Source of the DNA: Bacillota bacterium
Lineage (GTDB): Bacteria > Bacillota > UBA994 > UBA5500
NCBI GenBank assembly: GCA_023436245.1
Contig: JAEZJZ010000058.1
Location: 1-14,382 of the forward strand
Length of the DNA: 14,382 bases
Direction of reading: 5' to 3'
This document shows, piece by piece, positions 6,067 to 14,382 of the stretch (positions are counted from its first letter, which is position 1; each line of letters begins with the position of its first letter). The position numbers and the translations under genes are program-made. Below the pieces are notes generated by a model. It did not search any database, was not told the DNA's origin, and saw only the letters and a list, made by a program, of their open reading frames with translations.

Positions 6067-6537
6067 TCAATCTGCCGTCCTGTTGACAAAATCAATCCAC
6101 TTCTTGATCCCCTTGTGAGCTTCATTCCACAGGCCCTTTGTGAGGCGGACGCGCAGCAGACAGGTGTTCGGGTCTTCGTCGTCGTTGGCCTCATCATACC
6201 ATTCGGCGAATATCTTGCGCAGCTTTGTCATCATCTCCGCGTTTTTCTCGTCACACACCCAGCCCAGGTTTTCGCCGATTCCGTCGGCCGTGAAGTTGTC
6301 GACGATGATGCAAACGGCGACTTCGGGATTTTGGGCGATCTGCCGCATCTTGCCCGAGGCGGCAGAGGTGACGGTGTAGAACGCGCCGTCCTCATAGTAG
6401 GCATCCACAATGCGGGCGGCGGGGCGGCTTCTGCCATCGGCCCCCGGTTCCAGCGCGATGGTGGACAGAGAGATCAGACCGTCCTTGTTGCCCAGTTTCT
6501 CGTCCAGCAGTCTCATGGCTTCTTCATACTTGTTCAT
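6067..6537 (-). CDS. pyridoxamine 5'-phosphate oxidase-family (FMN-binding split-barrel) protein
   Basis: This 156-aa protein has the pattern of small PPOX-fold flavoproteins: an N-terminal helix, a LISLSTIALE strand, R-P-A-A-R-I (39-44) then DAYYEDGAFYTVTSAASGKMRQIAQNPEVAVCIIVDN, where the SGKMRQI and NPEVAV segments are characteristic. Members bind FMN, F420 or haem, so the substrate cannot be set. It lacks the conserved features of true PdxH and is unlikely to be the vitamin B6 enzyme. AGGAGG (complement of 6545-6550) lies 7 nt before the ATG. It starts 15 nt after the stop of the AraC-type regulator, so the two form one operon, and the regulator probably controls its production. Confidence 0.85.
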   Translation of the reverse strand: MNKYEEAMRLLDEKLGNKDGLISLSTIALEPGADGRSRPAARIVDAYYEDGAFYTVTSAASGKMRQIAQNPEVAVCIIVDNFTADGIGENLGWVCDEKNAEMMTKLRKIFAEWYDEANDDEDPNTCLLRVRLTKGLWNEAHKGIKKWIDFVNRTAD

Positions 6538-6552
6538 GATAATTCCTCCTAT

Positions 6553-7467
6553 TTATATTGTTTCACGTTGTCTAAACGGAATCCACAACTCCATATAGGG
6601 GGTGTCAAGTCGATTGGGGTAGTACATTTCTGGAAAGAAACCGTCCGCGATCAGACCATGCTGCTTGAGCCAAAGCCGGGTGAACTTCATGGCCTTGCCC
6701 AGCGCAGAAGGAGCCAGCTGTTCGAAGCTCTCCGCCTCAAACCCGCAGACAACATACTCCCTCGCGGGTAGCTGCCAGCTTTCATAGTCGGCGCTCTCCA
6801 CAATCTGTGCTACCTCCGCGCCGGCGAAATATGAGGTATGGCCTTCCGGCGCATCGCCCTTGAAACAGACGCCGATCTGGCGCCCCCCGGGGACACGCGG
6901 AATGTCTGGCTGAACACTGTAGAACTCGTCCCAAATGTCATCTGCGGGAGAAACGCCCGGTCTTTCCCCAAGCATCTTGCCAGGCACAAACGGAAAGAAT
7001 CCTGTCTTGCCTGCGAAGCAGACCGGTTGCTCAAGGAGCATCCGGTTCATCTCCAGCACCAGCCCCTCGCTGATCAACGGTACGCCCTCATCGACAATGA
7101 CATAGTTGAGCAGCAGATCAGGCTTGTCAAAATGGTCCAGGGCGACAGGCCTATCTCGGTACCGAGCCGGGGTGATTCCATAGGTGTCCTTGAACGCCCG
7201 GGTGAAGGTCTCGTGGCTTGCAAACCCGTATCGTAGAGCAACGTCCAGGATGCGGTTTTCTCGATCACGCAGCGTGCTGCAGGCCTGGGCCAGTTGGCGC
7301 AGCTTGATGTATTCCCGCACCGGTTTCTTGACCAGCCGCGTGAATAAACGCTGATAATAGAACGGCGAGAGCGAGGCGATTTGGGCCAACCCGTCGATGG
7401 AAATCTCTGCGCCGATGTGTTCTTCTATGTGATTCAGGGTTTCTTGTATAGCTTCCCAAGCATGCAT
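6553..7467 (-). CDS. AraC-family regulator with C-terminal GyrI-like effector-binding domain (Rob type)
   Basis: This 304-aa transcription factor has its DNA-binding part first. Two helix-turn-helix units lie at about 23-43 (SIDGLAQIASLSPFYYQRLFTR) and 72-95 (RILDVALRYGFASHETFTRAFK), followed by the family-typical YGITPARYR. Residues about 140-300 match an AraC-type effector-binding/GyrI-like domain, ending in YMELWIPFRQ. This order is that of Rob and related regulators, which often respond to lipophilic or aromatic compounds. GAGGTG (complement of 7473-7478) lies about 5 nt before the ATG at 7467. A 17-bp palindrome sits just upstream of that site. The PPOX-family gene follows 15 nt downstream and is the likely target along with the regulator itself. 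Confidence 0.88.
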   Translation of the reverse strand: MHAWEAIQETLNHIEEHIGAEISIDGLAQIASLSPFYYQRLFTRLVKKPVREYIKLRQLAQACSTLRDRENRILDVALRYGFASHETFTRAFKDTYGITPARYRDRPVALDHFDKPDLLLNYVIVDEGVPLISEGLVLEMNRMLLEQPVCFAGKTGFFPFVPGKMLGERPGVSPADDIWDEFYSVQPDIPRVPGGRQIGVCFKGDAPEGHTSYFAGAEVAQIVESADYESWQLPAREYVVCGFEAESFEQLAPSALGKAMKFTRLWLKQHGLIADGFFPEMYYPNRLDTPYMELWIPFRQRETI

Positions 7468-7480
7468 CTATCCCACCTCA

Positions 7481-7497
7481 GCAACACAATGTGTTGC
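7481..7497 (-). promoter_or_regulatory. palindrome GCAACAC-AAT-GTGTTGC at the predicted start of araC-type transcription
   Basis: Perfect 7-bp arms flank AAT. It lies between the predicted -10 box (7503-7511) and the ribosome binding site (7473-7478), where a bound regulator would block or modulate transcription. The same arms occur at 9124-9146 (9-nt spacer) and 14237-14253 (3-nt spacer) away from this gene, so it may instead be a repeat-family hairpin. Confidence 0.4.
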
Positions 7498-7502
7498 CAT
7501 AA

Positions 7503-7511
7503 ATAATACCA
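7503..7511 (-). promoter_or_regulatory. extended -10 promoter for the AraC-PPOX operon
   Basis: On the minus strand the sequence reads TGGTATTAT, an extended -10 with one mismatch to TATAAT. No convincing -35 lies upstream. The predicted start near 7496 gives a leader of about 29 nt. Confidence 0.35.
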
Positions 7512-7628
7512 TTTGTGAACGACCAGCGCTTGATCGTGTCTGCCCTTTTTGCAGATGCGTGGAAAATACCTCTCGAATGTGCTCAAATGCGCGAATGAAC
7601 TCCGCACTTGGTGGTCGTTGCAGGATAA

Positions 7629-7670
7629 GCGTCAAATAGCCCTCACCTTGACAAGAGGCGAGGGCTATTT
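7629..7670. terminator. stem-loop terminator of lysA, copy 2 of a repeated element
   Basis: AAATAGCCCTC (7634-7644) pairs with GAGGGCTATTT (7660-7670) over 11 bp around a 15-nt loop. It lies 14 bp past the lysA stop and is followed on the minus strand by TATTTGA. Its left part repeats that at 5964-5985 with one C-to-T change, which is matched by a G-to-A change in the other arm so that pairing is kept. Confidence 0.65.
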
Positions 7671-7684
7671 CCATTCTGGACGAT

Positions 7685-9022
7685 TCAGCTTGGGCTTTGT
7701 ACTCGCAGGCGCTCAGGGATGCGGTCCAACTTCACCAGATCTGCATAGCACTCCCGCTCCACAATCAGGTCCGCGCCAGCTGCACCCACCAGCAGCACTG
7801 CCGGTCGCGGCAGCCGGTTATAGTTGCTGGCCATGGAGTAGTTGTAGGCCCCCGTGCGGGCGATGGCCAGGAGGTCGCCCACCTGATGCTTGGGCAACAG
7901 CTGATCCCAGGCCAGCATGTCGCCCGACTCGCAGCAGCGTCCGGCAATGCTGTAGCGCTCGCAGCCAGGTTCCTGCATGCGGTTGGCCAGCACTGCCTCA
8001 TACTTGCTCCCGTAGAGCGCGGGGCGGATGTTGTCGGCCATGCTGCCGTCGACAAACAAGTAGTGACGCACACCGGGAATCAGTTTGCTACCGCCGATGC
8101 GGTACAGCGTCAGGCCAGCCTCGTTGATGATCGACCTGCCCGGTTCCAGTGTCAGGCTGGGGAGAGGTAGGTCGCGTTGCCTGCAGAGCTCGCGCGCCGT
8201 GCGGACTAACTCGGGTAGCAGTTGTTCGACCTCCAGCGGCTGATCGTCTGCCGTGTAGTAGGTGCCGAGCCCACCGCCCAGGTTGAGTTCGCGAATCTGG
8301 TGATCTTCGTCTAGCTCTGCCACCGTCTGCAGCAGGATGCGCAGGTTTTCGATGAACGGTTCAGTTGCCAGAATCTGTGACCCGATATGGCAGTGTAGCC
8401 CTCGTAAATCGATCATCGGCAGCTGTCTGACGTCATCCAGCACTGCCGGCAAGTCGGTCAGTTGGAACCCGAACTTCGAGTCCAGCAGGCTGGTCTGCAC
8501 ATACTCGTGCGTATGGGCCTCGACCCCACTGGCCACGCGCAGCTGAATGGCGGCCGTCCTGCCGGTCAGCTTGGCGACCTCCGCCAATCGCCGCAGCTCC
8601 GCCTGATTGTCCACCACTATCCGTCCTACGCCATACTCCAGCGCCTCGGTCAGCTCCACCAGGGAGCGGTTGACGCCATGAAAGATGATTCTTTCCGCGG
8701 GGAAGCCGGCTGTCTTTGCAGTGTACAATTCGCCTCCGGAGACAACGTCCAGCCACATGCCCTCCTCCGCCAGTAGACGGCACATGGCCTGGCAAAGGAA
8801 CGCCTTGCTGGCATAGGCCGCTCTGGCATCGGGATAACTGGACAGTGCCCGCAGATAGCGGCGGCAGTTCTGTCTGATTGTGTCCTCGTTGAGAACGTAG
8901 AGGGGAGTTCCATAACGGTTGGCCAACTCCGTCAGGTCATGACCAGCCAGACAAAGGTGCCCGTGCGCATTGACGGACATTCCAGGTTGCAAACGGAAAC
9001 CATTCTGTAGATCGGCCATCAT
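7685..9022 (-). CDS. lysA: diaminopimelate decarboxylase
   Basis: This PLP enzyme (fold type III) converts meso-diaminopimelate to L-lysine and CO2, the last step of lysine synthesis. At 445 aa it has normal length. Visible marks: K73 in YASKAFL as the PLP Schiff-base lysine; HCHIGSQ (210-216); the phosphate-binding LNLGGGLG (247-253); LEPGRS (292-297); NIRPALYG (331-338); the catalytic CESGD (364-368); and GAYNYSMASNYN (391-402), whose tyrosine contacts PLP. The window starts translation at either of two adjacent ATGs; GGAGG (complement of 9027-9031) is 4 nt from the first and 7 nt from the second (9019), which may be the real start. The gene stands alone, ends in a stem-loop terminator, and has no lysine riboswitch upstream. 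YASKA replaces the usual YAVKA but the lysine is kept. Confidence 0.96.
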   Translation of the reverse strand: MMADLQNGFRLQPGMSVNAHGHLCLAGHDLTELANRYGTPLYVLNEDTIRQNCRRYLRALSSYPDARAAYASKAFLCQAMCRLLAEEGMWLDVVSGGELYTAKTAGFPAERIIFHGVNRSLVELTEALEYGVGRIVVDNQAELRRLAEVAKLTGRTAAIQLRVASGVEAHTHEYVQTSLLDSKFGFQLTDLPAVLDDVRQLPMIDLRGLHCHIGSQILATEPFIENLRILLQTVAELDEDHQIRELNLGGGLGTYYTADDQPLEVEQLLPELVRTARELCRQRDLPLPSLTLEPGRSIINEAGLTLYRIGGSKLIPGVRHYLFVDGSMADNIRPALYGSKYEAVLANRMQEPGCERYSIAGRCCESGDMLAWDQLLPKHQVGDLLAIARTGAYNYSMASNYNRLPRPAVLLVGAAGADLIVERECYADLVKLDRIPERLRVQSPS

Positions 9023-9035
9023 GCTACCTCCAATT

Positions 9036-9057
9036 TACTGTCCGAGTGTTGACAGTA
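9036..9057. promoter_or_regulatory. inverted repeat in the lysA leader
   Basis: TACTGTC (9036-9042) and GACAGTA (9051-9057) are exact inverted copies around 8 nt, ending 5 bp from the lysA ribosome binding site. It could be an operator or a leader hairpin. No clear lysA -10/-35 pair was found. Confidence 0.3.
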
Positions 9058-9123
9058 CTACTATGTTCATTCCGGCCGCGCAATCTCCTGCAGCAAAGTA
9101 TCCTTTCACCCCGATTTTGTCCA

Positions 9124-9208
9124 GCAACACCGCAGAGCAGTGTTGCGATCCCCAATAGAGGCGATGATTGCGTGAAGCACAGGGGGCCGGGTCGCATGTA
9201 TACGACCC
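9124..9208. repeat. repeat-bearing part of the lysA-abrB intergenic region
   Basis: The 401-bp gap at 9023-9423 holds no gene I can support. It contains GCAACAC...GTGTTGC (9124-9146), the same arms as at 7481 and 14237, and an imperfect palindrome GGGTCGCATGTATACGACCC (9189-9208), two substitutions from the perfect palindrome at 2245-2264. CGTAGGGAGG follows at 9232-9241, echoing the GTAGGGG flanks elsewhere. The rest of the gap holds a weak hairpin (9275-9298) and the abrB promoter. Confidence 0.6.
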
Positions 9209-9322
9209 CTTACGGCAGCAGCGTGTGTTCTTCGTAGGGAGGCCTTACAGGTGCGCCCTCTCTATTGTACTGATGACAGCTTGGATTTTGAGGCTGTCTC
9301 TAGGTTGCTTTTACATCTAAAT

Positions 9323-9338
9323 CTTCTGCTTGCAGAAG
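9323..9338. promoter_or_regulatory. possible operator CTTCTGC-TT-GCAGAAG next to the abrB promoter
   Basis: A perfect 16-bp palindrome (7-bp arms, 2-nt centre) ends 1 bp before the -35 box at 9340. This is a typical position for a regulator site controlling the AbrB-like/ABC exporter operon. The protein that would bind is unknown. Confidence 0.4.
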
Positions 9339-9339
9339 C

Positions 9340-9368
9340 TTGACGCTGCCTAATCGTGTAGATACAAT
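9340..9368 (+). promoter_or_regulatory. sigma-A promoter of the abrB-ABC exporter operon
   Basis: TTGACG (9340-9345) and TACAAT (9363-9368) are spaced by 17 bp, each one base from consensus. The predicted start is near 9375, about 49 nt before the AbrB-like start codon. Confidence 0.78.
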
Positions 9369-9423
9369 CTTATCAGACATTTCATACATTTCCACGGGAG
9401 TAAATCGAATGGGGGCATGATCG

Positions 9424-9696
9424 ATGGGCAAGTTCTCGCATAACAGCTTCTTGGGCGCAACCACCGTGGGCGAGAGAGGCCAGGTGGTGATTCCGGCTGA
9501 GGCTCGCAAAGCTTATGGTATCGAGATCGGCGACAAACTGTTGGTCTTCGGTCGGCACCGGCATGCCGGGTTGCTGCTGGTCAAGGCCGAGTTGGTCAAT
9601 CAGCTCGTCAGCGACGCTCTGGCCGAAGCGACCCAATTGGAGAGATTGCTGGAAGTGGTGCAGGAGGAGAATCCGCGGGACGTACCCGAGCGCTGA
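9424..9696 (+). CDS. AbrB/SpoVT/MazE-family DNA-binding protein
   Basis: This 90-aa protein carries one swapped-hairpin AbrB domain at about 11-55: GATTVGERGQVVIPAEARKA followed by YGIEIGDKLLVFGRH, with the family's G-Q-V-V-I-P core and the I-x-x-GDKL turn. Such proteins dimerise and bind DNA as transition-state or local regulators, or serve as antitoxins. No toxin gene adjoins it; instead the ABC exporter pair begins 26 nt downstream, so it is probably a local regulator of that operon. Residues 56-90 are a charged helix without a recognised motif. The start is ATG 9424, with GGGGG (9411-9415) 8 nt upstream. Confidence 0.88.
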   Translation: MGKFSHNSFLGATTVGERGQVVIPAEARKAYGIEIGDKLLVFGRHRHAGLLLVKAELVNQLVSDALAEATQLERLLEVVQEENPRDVPER

Positions 9697-9722
9697 TATC
9701 GAGATGAAGAAGGTGTGACCGG

Positions 9723-11500
<1,778 letters not shown>

Positions 11501-11501
<1 letters not shown>

Positions 11502-13294
11502 TGCACGGACACGGACACGGTTTTGACGCAGATGCGATCAACGTCAAGGTGGACACCCAGGTCTTGAAGCGCATCGGGCCTTACATTTGGCCTTATCGCC
11601 TGCATCTATTGCTAGGGCTACTGTTCATGCTGGCCGTTTCGGTGACCGGCCTGATCTCGCCGCTGCTACTGCGCACGGCCATCGACCGCTACATCAAGGC
11701 CGAGCAGAATGTGGCCGGGTTGAGCGGCGTCGCTTTACTCTACCTGCTGGTCTATGTGATCAACTGGCTCTGTACGTACTGGCAGACCTACTTCGTCTCC
11801 TGGGCAGGGCAGAATATCATCTTCAGCATCCGGCAGAGGCTGTTTGAGCATCTGCAGCGGCTGTCGTTCAGTTTCTATGATCGAGTCGAGGCTGGCCGGG
11901 TGATGTCACGGGTGACCAACGACGTTGGTGCACTGAATGAGCTGGTTTCATCAGGTATTCTGAACGTGATCAACGATGCATTCAAGTTGGTTGGGATCGT
12001 CGGGATCATGCTGTTCATGAACTGGCGACTGGCGCTCCTGACCTTCACCACGCTGCCCTTCCTCTGGTTGATCTCGACCAAATTCCGCTTTCGTATGCAG
12101 ATGGCCTACCACCAGGTGCGACGGAAGATTGCGACCGTGAACGCGAATCTGCAGGAGAGCATCTCCGGCATTCGTGTGGCACAGTCCTTTACGCGCGAAA
12201 ATCGCAACATGGAGCAGTTCGACAACACCAACATGGAAAATCTGCAGGCCAACATGCAGGCTGCCCAGCTGCATTCTCTCTTTGGTCCGCTGGTCGACCT
12301 GGTCGGTGCAGTTGGCATCTGCCTGGTGCTCTGGTATGGCGGTAACCTGATTCGCGCCGACATCTTAACCATCGGCACGGCTTATGCGTTCATCAATTAC
12401 GTCAACCAGTTCTATATGCCGATCAGGGACTTGTCACAGGTCTACAACGTCTGGCAATCCGCCACCGTCTCCACCGACCGCATTTTTGAACTGCTGGAGA
12501 CTGAGCCGGATGTGCAGGACAGACCCGGAGCGATCGAGTTGCCGACGATCACGGGGCGAGTCACCTTTGAGAACGTCACCTTCGGTTATCTGCCCGATCA
12601 GCCGGTGCTGCACGACATCTGCCTGGCGGCTGAGCCGGGCCAGACTGTCGCTCTGGTTGGCCCCACCGGAGCCGGCAAGAGCTCGATCATCAATCTTCTC
12701 TCTCGCTTCTATGATCCGGGCGAGGGCAAGATCACCATTGACGGGCACGAGCTGCGCGACGTGACCCTGCAATCGTTGCACCGCCAACTCGGTATCGTGC
12801 TGCAGGACACCTTCCTCTTCTCCGGCACCATCCGCGAGAACATCTGCTACGGCAGACCAGATGCCAGCGACGAAGAGGTGATCGCTGCCACCCAGGCGGT
12901 CGGCGCTCACGAGTTCATCATGCAGCTCACAGACGGCTATGACACGGAAGTGCATGAGCGTGGCTCCCGTCTGTCCATTGGCCAGCGGCAGTTGATCTCG
13001 TTTGCCCGCACGCTGCTCTGTGATCCGCGCATCTTGATTCTGGATGAGGCCACCTCCAGTGTGGATGCCTATACCGAGGTGATCATTCAACGCGCACTGG
13101 AGCGGCTGCTGCATGGTCGCACCGCCTTCGTCATCGCCCATCGCCTGTCCACCATCCGCCATGCGGACAAGATCGTGGCCATCGATGACGGGCGCGTGGT
13201 GGAGGAGGGCACTCATGACGAGCTGTTGGCCCGTCAGGGCGGGCTTTATCAGATGCTTTATGAGATGCAGTTCAAACATCAGGAGTCGGCATAG
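11501..13294 (+). CDS. ABC exporter half-transporter, catalytic-site subunit (BmrD-like)
   Basis: This is the partner of the preceding subunit, 597 aa from ATG 11501. An in-frame ATG at 11495 exists, but AAGGGAG (11485-11491) is 9 nt from 11501 and only 3 nt from 11495, and starting at 11501 gives a TGATG overlap with the previous stop. It has an exporter membrane domain (about 28-310) and an ATPase with Walker A GPTGAGKSS (387-395), Q435, Walker B ILDEATSSVD with the catalytic E516, and switch histidine H547. Its signature is LSIGQ (491-495) rather than LSGGQ. The N-terminus is unusual, MHGHGHGF, a histidine-glycine run. The subunits together predict one active and one degenerate ATP site. 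Confidence 0.93.
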
Positions 13295-13314
13295 GGGTAA
13301 TGTACATGTCTTTG

Positions 13315-13342
13315 GGGCTACAGCGCACGGCTGTAGCCCTTT
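13315..13342 (+). terminator. intrinsic terminator of the ABC exporter operon
   Basis: GGGCTACAGC (13315-13324) and GCTGTAGCCC (13330-13339) form a perfect 10-bp stem with a 5-nt loop, followed by TTTC. It starts 21 bp after the stop of the second exporter gene. Confidence 0.75.
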
Positions 13343-13344
13343 CG

Positions 13345-13353
13345 TGATAAAAT
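13345..13353 (+). promoter_or_regulatory. possible extended -10 promoter of the HAD gene
   Basis: TGATAAAAT is an extended -10 (TG-N-TAAAAT) just past the terminator. No -35 is visible because the upstream positions fall in the terminator stem. It would start transcription near 13360. Confidence 0.4.
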
Positions 13354-13395
13354 GGCCATAGAAAGAGCATTCACCGCAGCGGGGGAGGAAAAGAG

Positions 13396-14202
13396 ATGGG
13401 AGAAGACCAGATTAAGCTGTTGGCCATCGACCTGGATGATACGTTGCTCACGCCGGAGCGCATGATCAGCGCCAGAGTGAAACAGAGTCTGCGTCGGGTG
13501 CAAGATTCCGGCTGCCTGGTCACCTTGGCTACCGGGCGCATGTATCGTTCCGCCAAGCCGTACGCCGACGAACTGGATCTGGACGTGCCCTTGATCACTT
13601 ATCAGGGTGCCCTGATCAAGACTTCCCGTACAGGAGAAGTCTGGCGCAGCGTCTCCTTGCTGCCGGAGGTACTGACCCCGCTCCTGCAGTGGCTGGAACA
13701 AACAGGGGTGCACATCAATCTTTACGTCGGAGACGACCTCTACGTAGCCGAGATGAACAAGTTTGCCCAGGACTATGCCGCCTTCTCCCGGGTATCTGTG
13801 CAGGCTGTCGGTCAGCTCAGCCGCTTCCCGCTGACGGCGGCCACCAAGGTGGTTGCGGTGGGAGATGCGGACTACCTGCGCGATCAGTTGCAGCCGGTTG
13901 CCCGCCAGTTGTTCGCTGGCCAGTTGACCATCAACCGCTCGCGACCGCATTTCCTGGAGTTCGGCCATCCGGAGGCAACCAAGTCCAAAGCGATCGCCCA
14001 CCTGGTGGACCGGATGGGAATCAAACGTGAGCAAGTGATGGCTATCGGTGACGGTGAGAACGACCTGGACATGCTCGAGTACGCTGGCGTGGGGGTGGCC
14101 ATGGGGAACGCCGAGCCGGCAGCCTTAGCCGTGGCCGACTTCGTCACCAAGAGTAACGCTGAGGATGGGGTGGCCTTCGCCATCGACCACTACTTCCGGT
14201 AG
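13396..14202 (+). CDS. Cof-type HAD-IIB family sugar/nucleotide phosphatase
   Basis: This 268-aa protein is a haloacid dehalogenase-superfamily phosphatase of the Cof/YidA type, which removes phosphate from small metabolites with a covalent aspartyl intermediate. Motif I DLDDTLL gives nucleophile D12 and acid/base D14; motif II is LATGR with T46; motif III is K196 or K198 in EATKSKAI; motif IV is GDGENDLDM (218-226) with D219 and D223 binding magnesium. The middle region (about 85-190) is the C2-type cap that sets substrate choice. Length is normal for the family. GGAGG (13384-13388) lies 7 nt before the ATG. It is a single gene between a terminator and a repeat element; its true substrate cannot be read from sequence. 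Confidence 0.93.
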   Translation: MGEDQIKLLAIDLDDTLLTPERMISARVKQSLRRVQDSGCLVTLATGRMYRSAKPYADELDLDVPLITYQGALIKTSRTGEVWRSVSLLPEVLTPLLQWLEQTGVHINLYVGDDLYVAEMNKFAQDYAAFSRVSVQAVGQLSRFPLTAATKVVAVGDADYLRDQLQPVARQLFAGQLTINRSRPHFLEFGHPEATKSKAIAHLVDRMGIKREQVMAIGDGENDLDMLEYAGVGVAMGNAEPAALAVADFVTKSNAEDGVAFAIDHYFR

Positions 14203-14311
14203 GGGCGCCGTGTTCGGTGCGGCGGGTCGCATGCCAGCAACACTTCGTGTTGCGAGCTCCATAGAGCGATTCCCCTTGCGGGAATCGGCTTGCACCTCTA
14301 GCGACCCCTAC
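14199..14311. repeat. composite multi-hairpin repeat element
   Basis: Outer arms GTAGGGG (14199-14205) and CCCCTAC (14305-14311) enclose three stem-loops: GCGCCG/CGGTGC (14205-14220, one wobble), GCAACAC/GTGTTGC (14237-14253) and CGATTCCC/GGGAATCG (14267-14287). GGGTCGC (14224-14230) can also pair with GCGACCC (14301-14307) as a competing outer stem. The same arm sequences occur in other intergenic elements of the window. It overlaps the stop codon of the HAD gene and may serve as its transcript end. Confidence 0.6.
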
Positions 14312-14340
14312 GAGTGGCCGGCGAGTGGTGTCTTCTCGTC

Positions 14341-14372
14341 GTGGGGGGGGGGCGCGCGCCCCCCCCCCCCAC
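14341..14372. repeat. G-run/C-run palindrome at the window end
   Basis: GTG followed by nine more G, then CGCGCG, then twelve C and AC, form a near-perfect inverted repeat of extremely low complexity, followed by ACC and A6. It resembles a sequencing or assembly artefact at a contig end more than a biological element. Confidence 0.6.
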
Positions 14373-14382
14373 CAAAAAAGAT

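Noticed and set aside
5914..6771. 285-codon open frame on the plus strand
   Set aside because: It lies antisense to the PPOX gene and the end of the AraC-type gene, crosses two stem-loops and has no ribosome binding site or recognisable motif. The opposite-strand genes have clear family motifs.
7468..7674. 68-codon minus-strand frame upstream of the AraC-type gene
   Set aside because: It crosses the lysA terminator stem, the predicted promoter and the palindrome, and has no recognisable similarity. A decayed gene fragment cannot be excluded but is not supported.
9023..9123. lysine riboswitch upstream of lysA
   Set aside because: The leader is too short before the next repeats, and only a simple 7-bp dyad is seen rather than the multi-helix L-box structure.
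9424..9696. antitoxin of a toxin-antitoxin pair
   Set aside because: The AbrB fold is shared with MazE-type antitoxins, but the neighbouring genes are ABC exporter subunits and no small toxin frame adjoins it.
12434..13279. 281-codon open frame on the minus strand
   Set aside because: It lies wholly antisense to the ATPase domain of the second exporter subunit and has no recognisable motif; long antisense frames are expected from GC-rich codon use.
14199..14311. tRNA gene
   Set aside because: The cloverleaf-like layout lacks a T-loop GTTCRA motif, conserved D-loop positions and a 7-bp acceptor stem at proper spacing.

Overview
The window looks like a stretch of chromosome from a moderately GC-rich member of the Bacillota (Firmicutes), probably an uncultured or environmental clostridial-type lineage. 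The support is a DnaD-like primosome protein next to a DnaI-type helicase loader with a zinc-binding N-terminus, a YvlD-type membrane protein, AbrB/SpoVT-type regulation, strong AGGAGG-type ribosome binding sites and sigma-A promoters. Genus cannot be set from the sequence. No plasmid, phage, CRISPR, tRNA or rRNA feature is visible. Both ends look like assembly breakpoints: base 1 lies inside a copy of a dispersed palindrome, and the last ~40 bases are a G-run/C-run palindrome.

Layout. (1) 1-2046: repeats, a terminator for an unseen upstream gene, an extended -10 promoter and uvrC (start corrected to GTG 211). (2) 2047-2390: 344 bp of palindromic repeats and no gene. (3) 2391-4117: dnaD-like and dnaI-like genes, tightly coupled. 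(4) 4118-5898: an envelope-associated cluster of a DUF2089 zinc-ribbon/HTH regulator, a 101-aa beta-domain protein, a 123-aa SHOCT-like plus beta-domain protein and a YvlD-family four-helix membrane protein, driven by two good sigma-A promoters with a terminator between them. (5) 5899-7467: on the minus strand, an AraC/Rob-type regulator followed by a PPOX-family flavoprotein, bracketed by two copies of one stem-loop. (6) 7685-9022: lysA, minus strand. (7) 9023-9423: a divergent, repeat-bearing intergenic region ending in a clear promoter. (8) 9424-13294: an AbrB-family regulator and a heterodimeric ABC exporter (two half-transporters), followed by a terminator. (9) 13396-14202: a Cof-type HAD phosphatase, then a composite multi-hairpin repeat.

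How the genes fit together. uvrC (excision repair), dnaD/dnaI (helicase loading) and lysA (lysine and peptidoglycan precursor) are housekeeping. The two most interesting modules are the DUF2089-to-YvlD cluster, where two neighbouring small proteins appear to share one domain, split in one and fused in the other, and the AraC-PPOX cassette between repeated stem-loops. The ABC exporter pair is internally consistent: the first subunit carries the degenerate catalytic residues and the second carries the degenerate signature motif, so exactly one functional ATP site is predicted. Much of the intergenic DNA is made of palindromes whose outer frame (GTAGGGG...CCCCTAC) recurs while the core changes.
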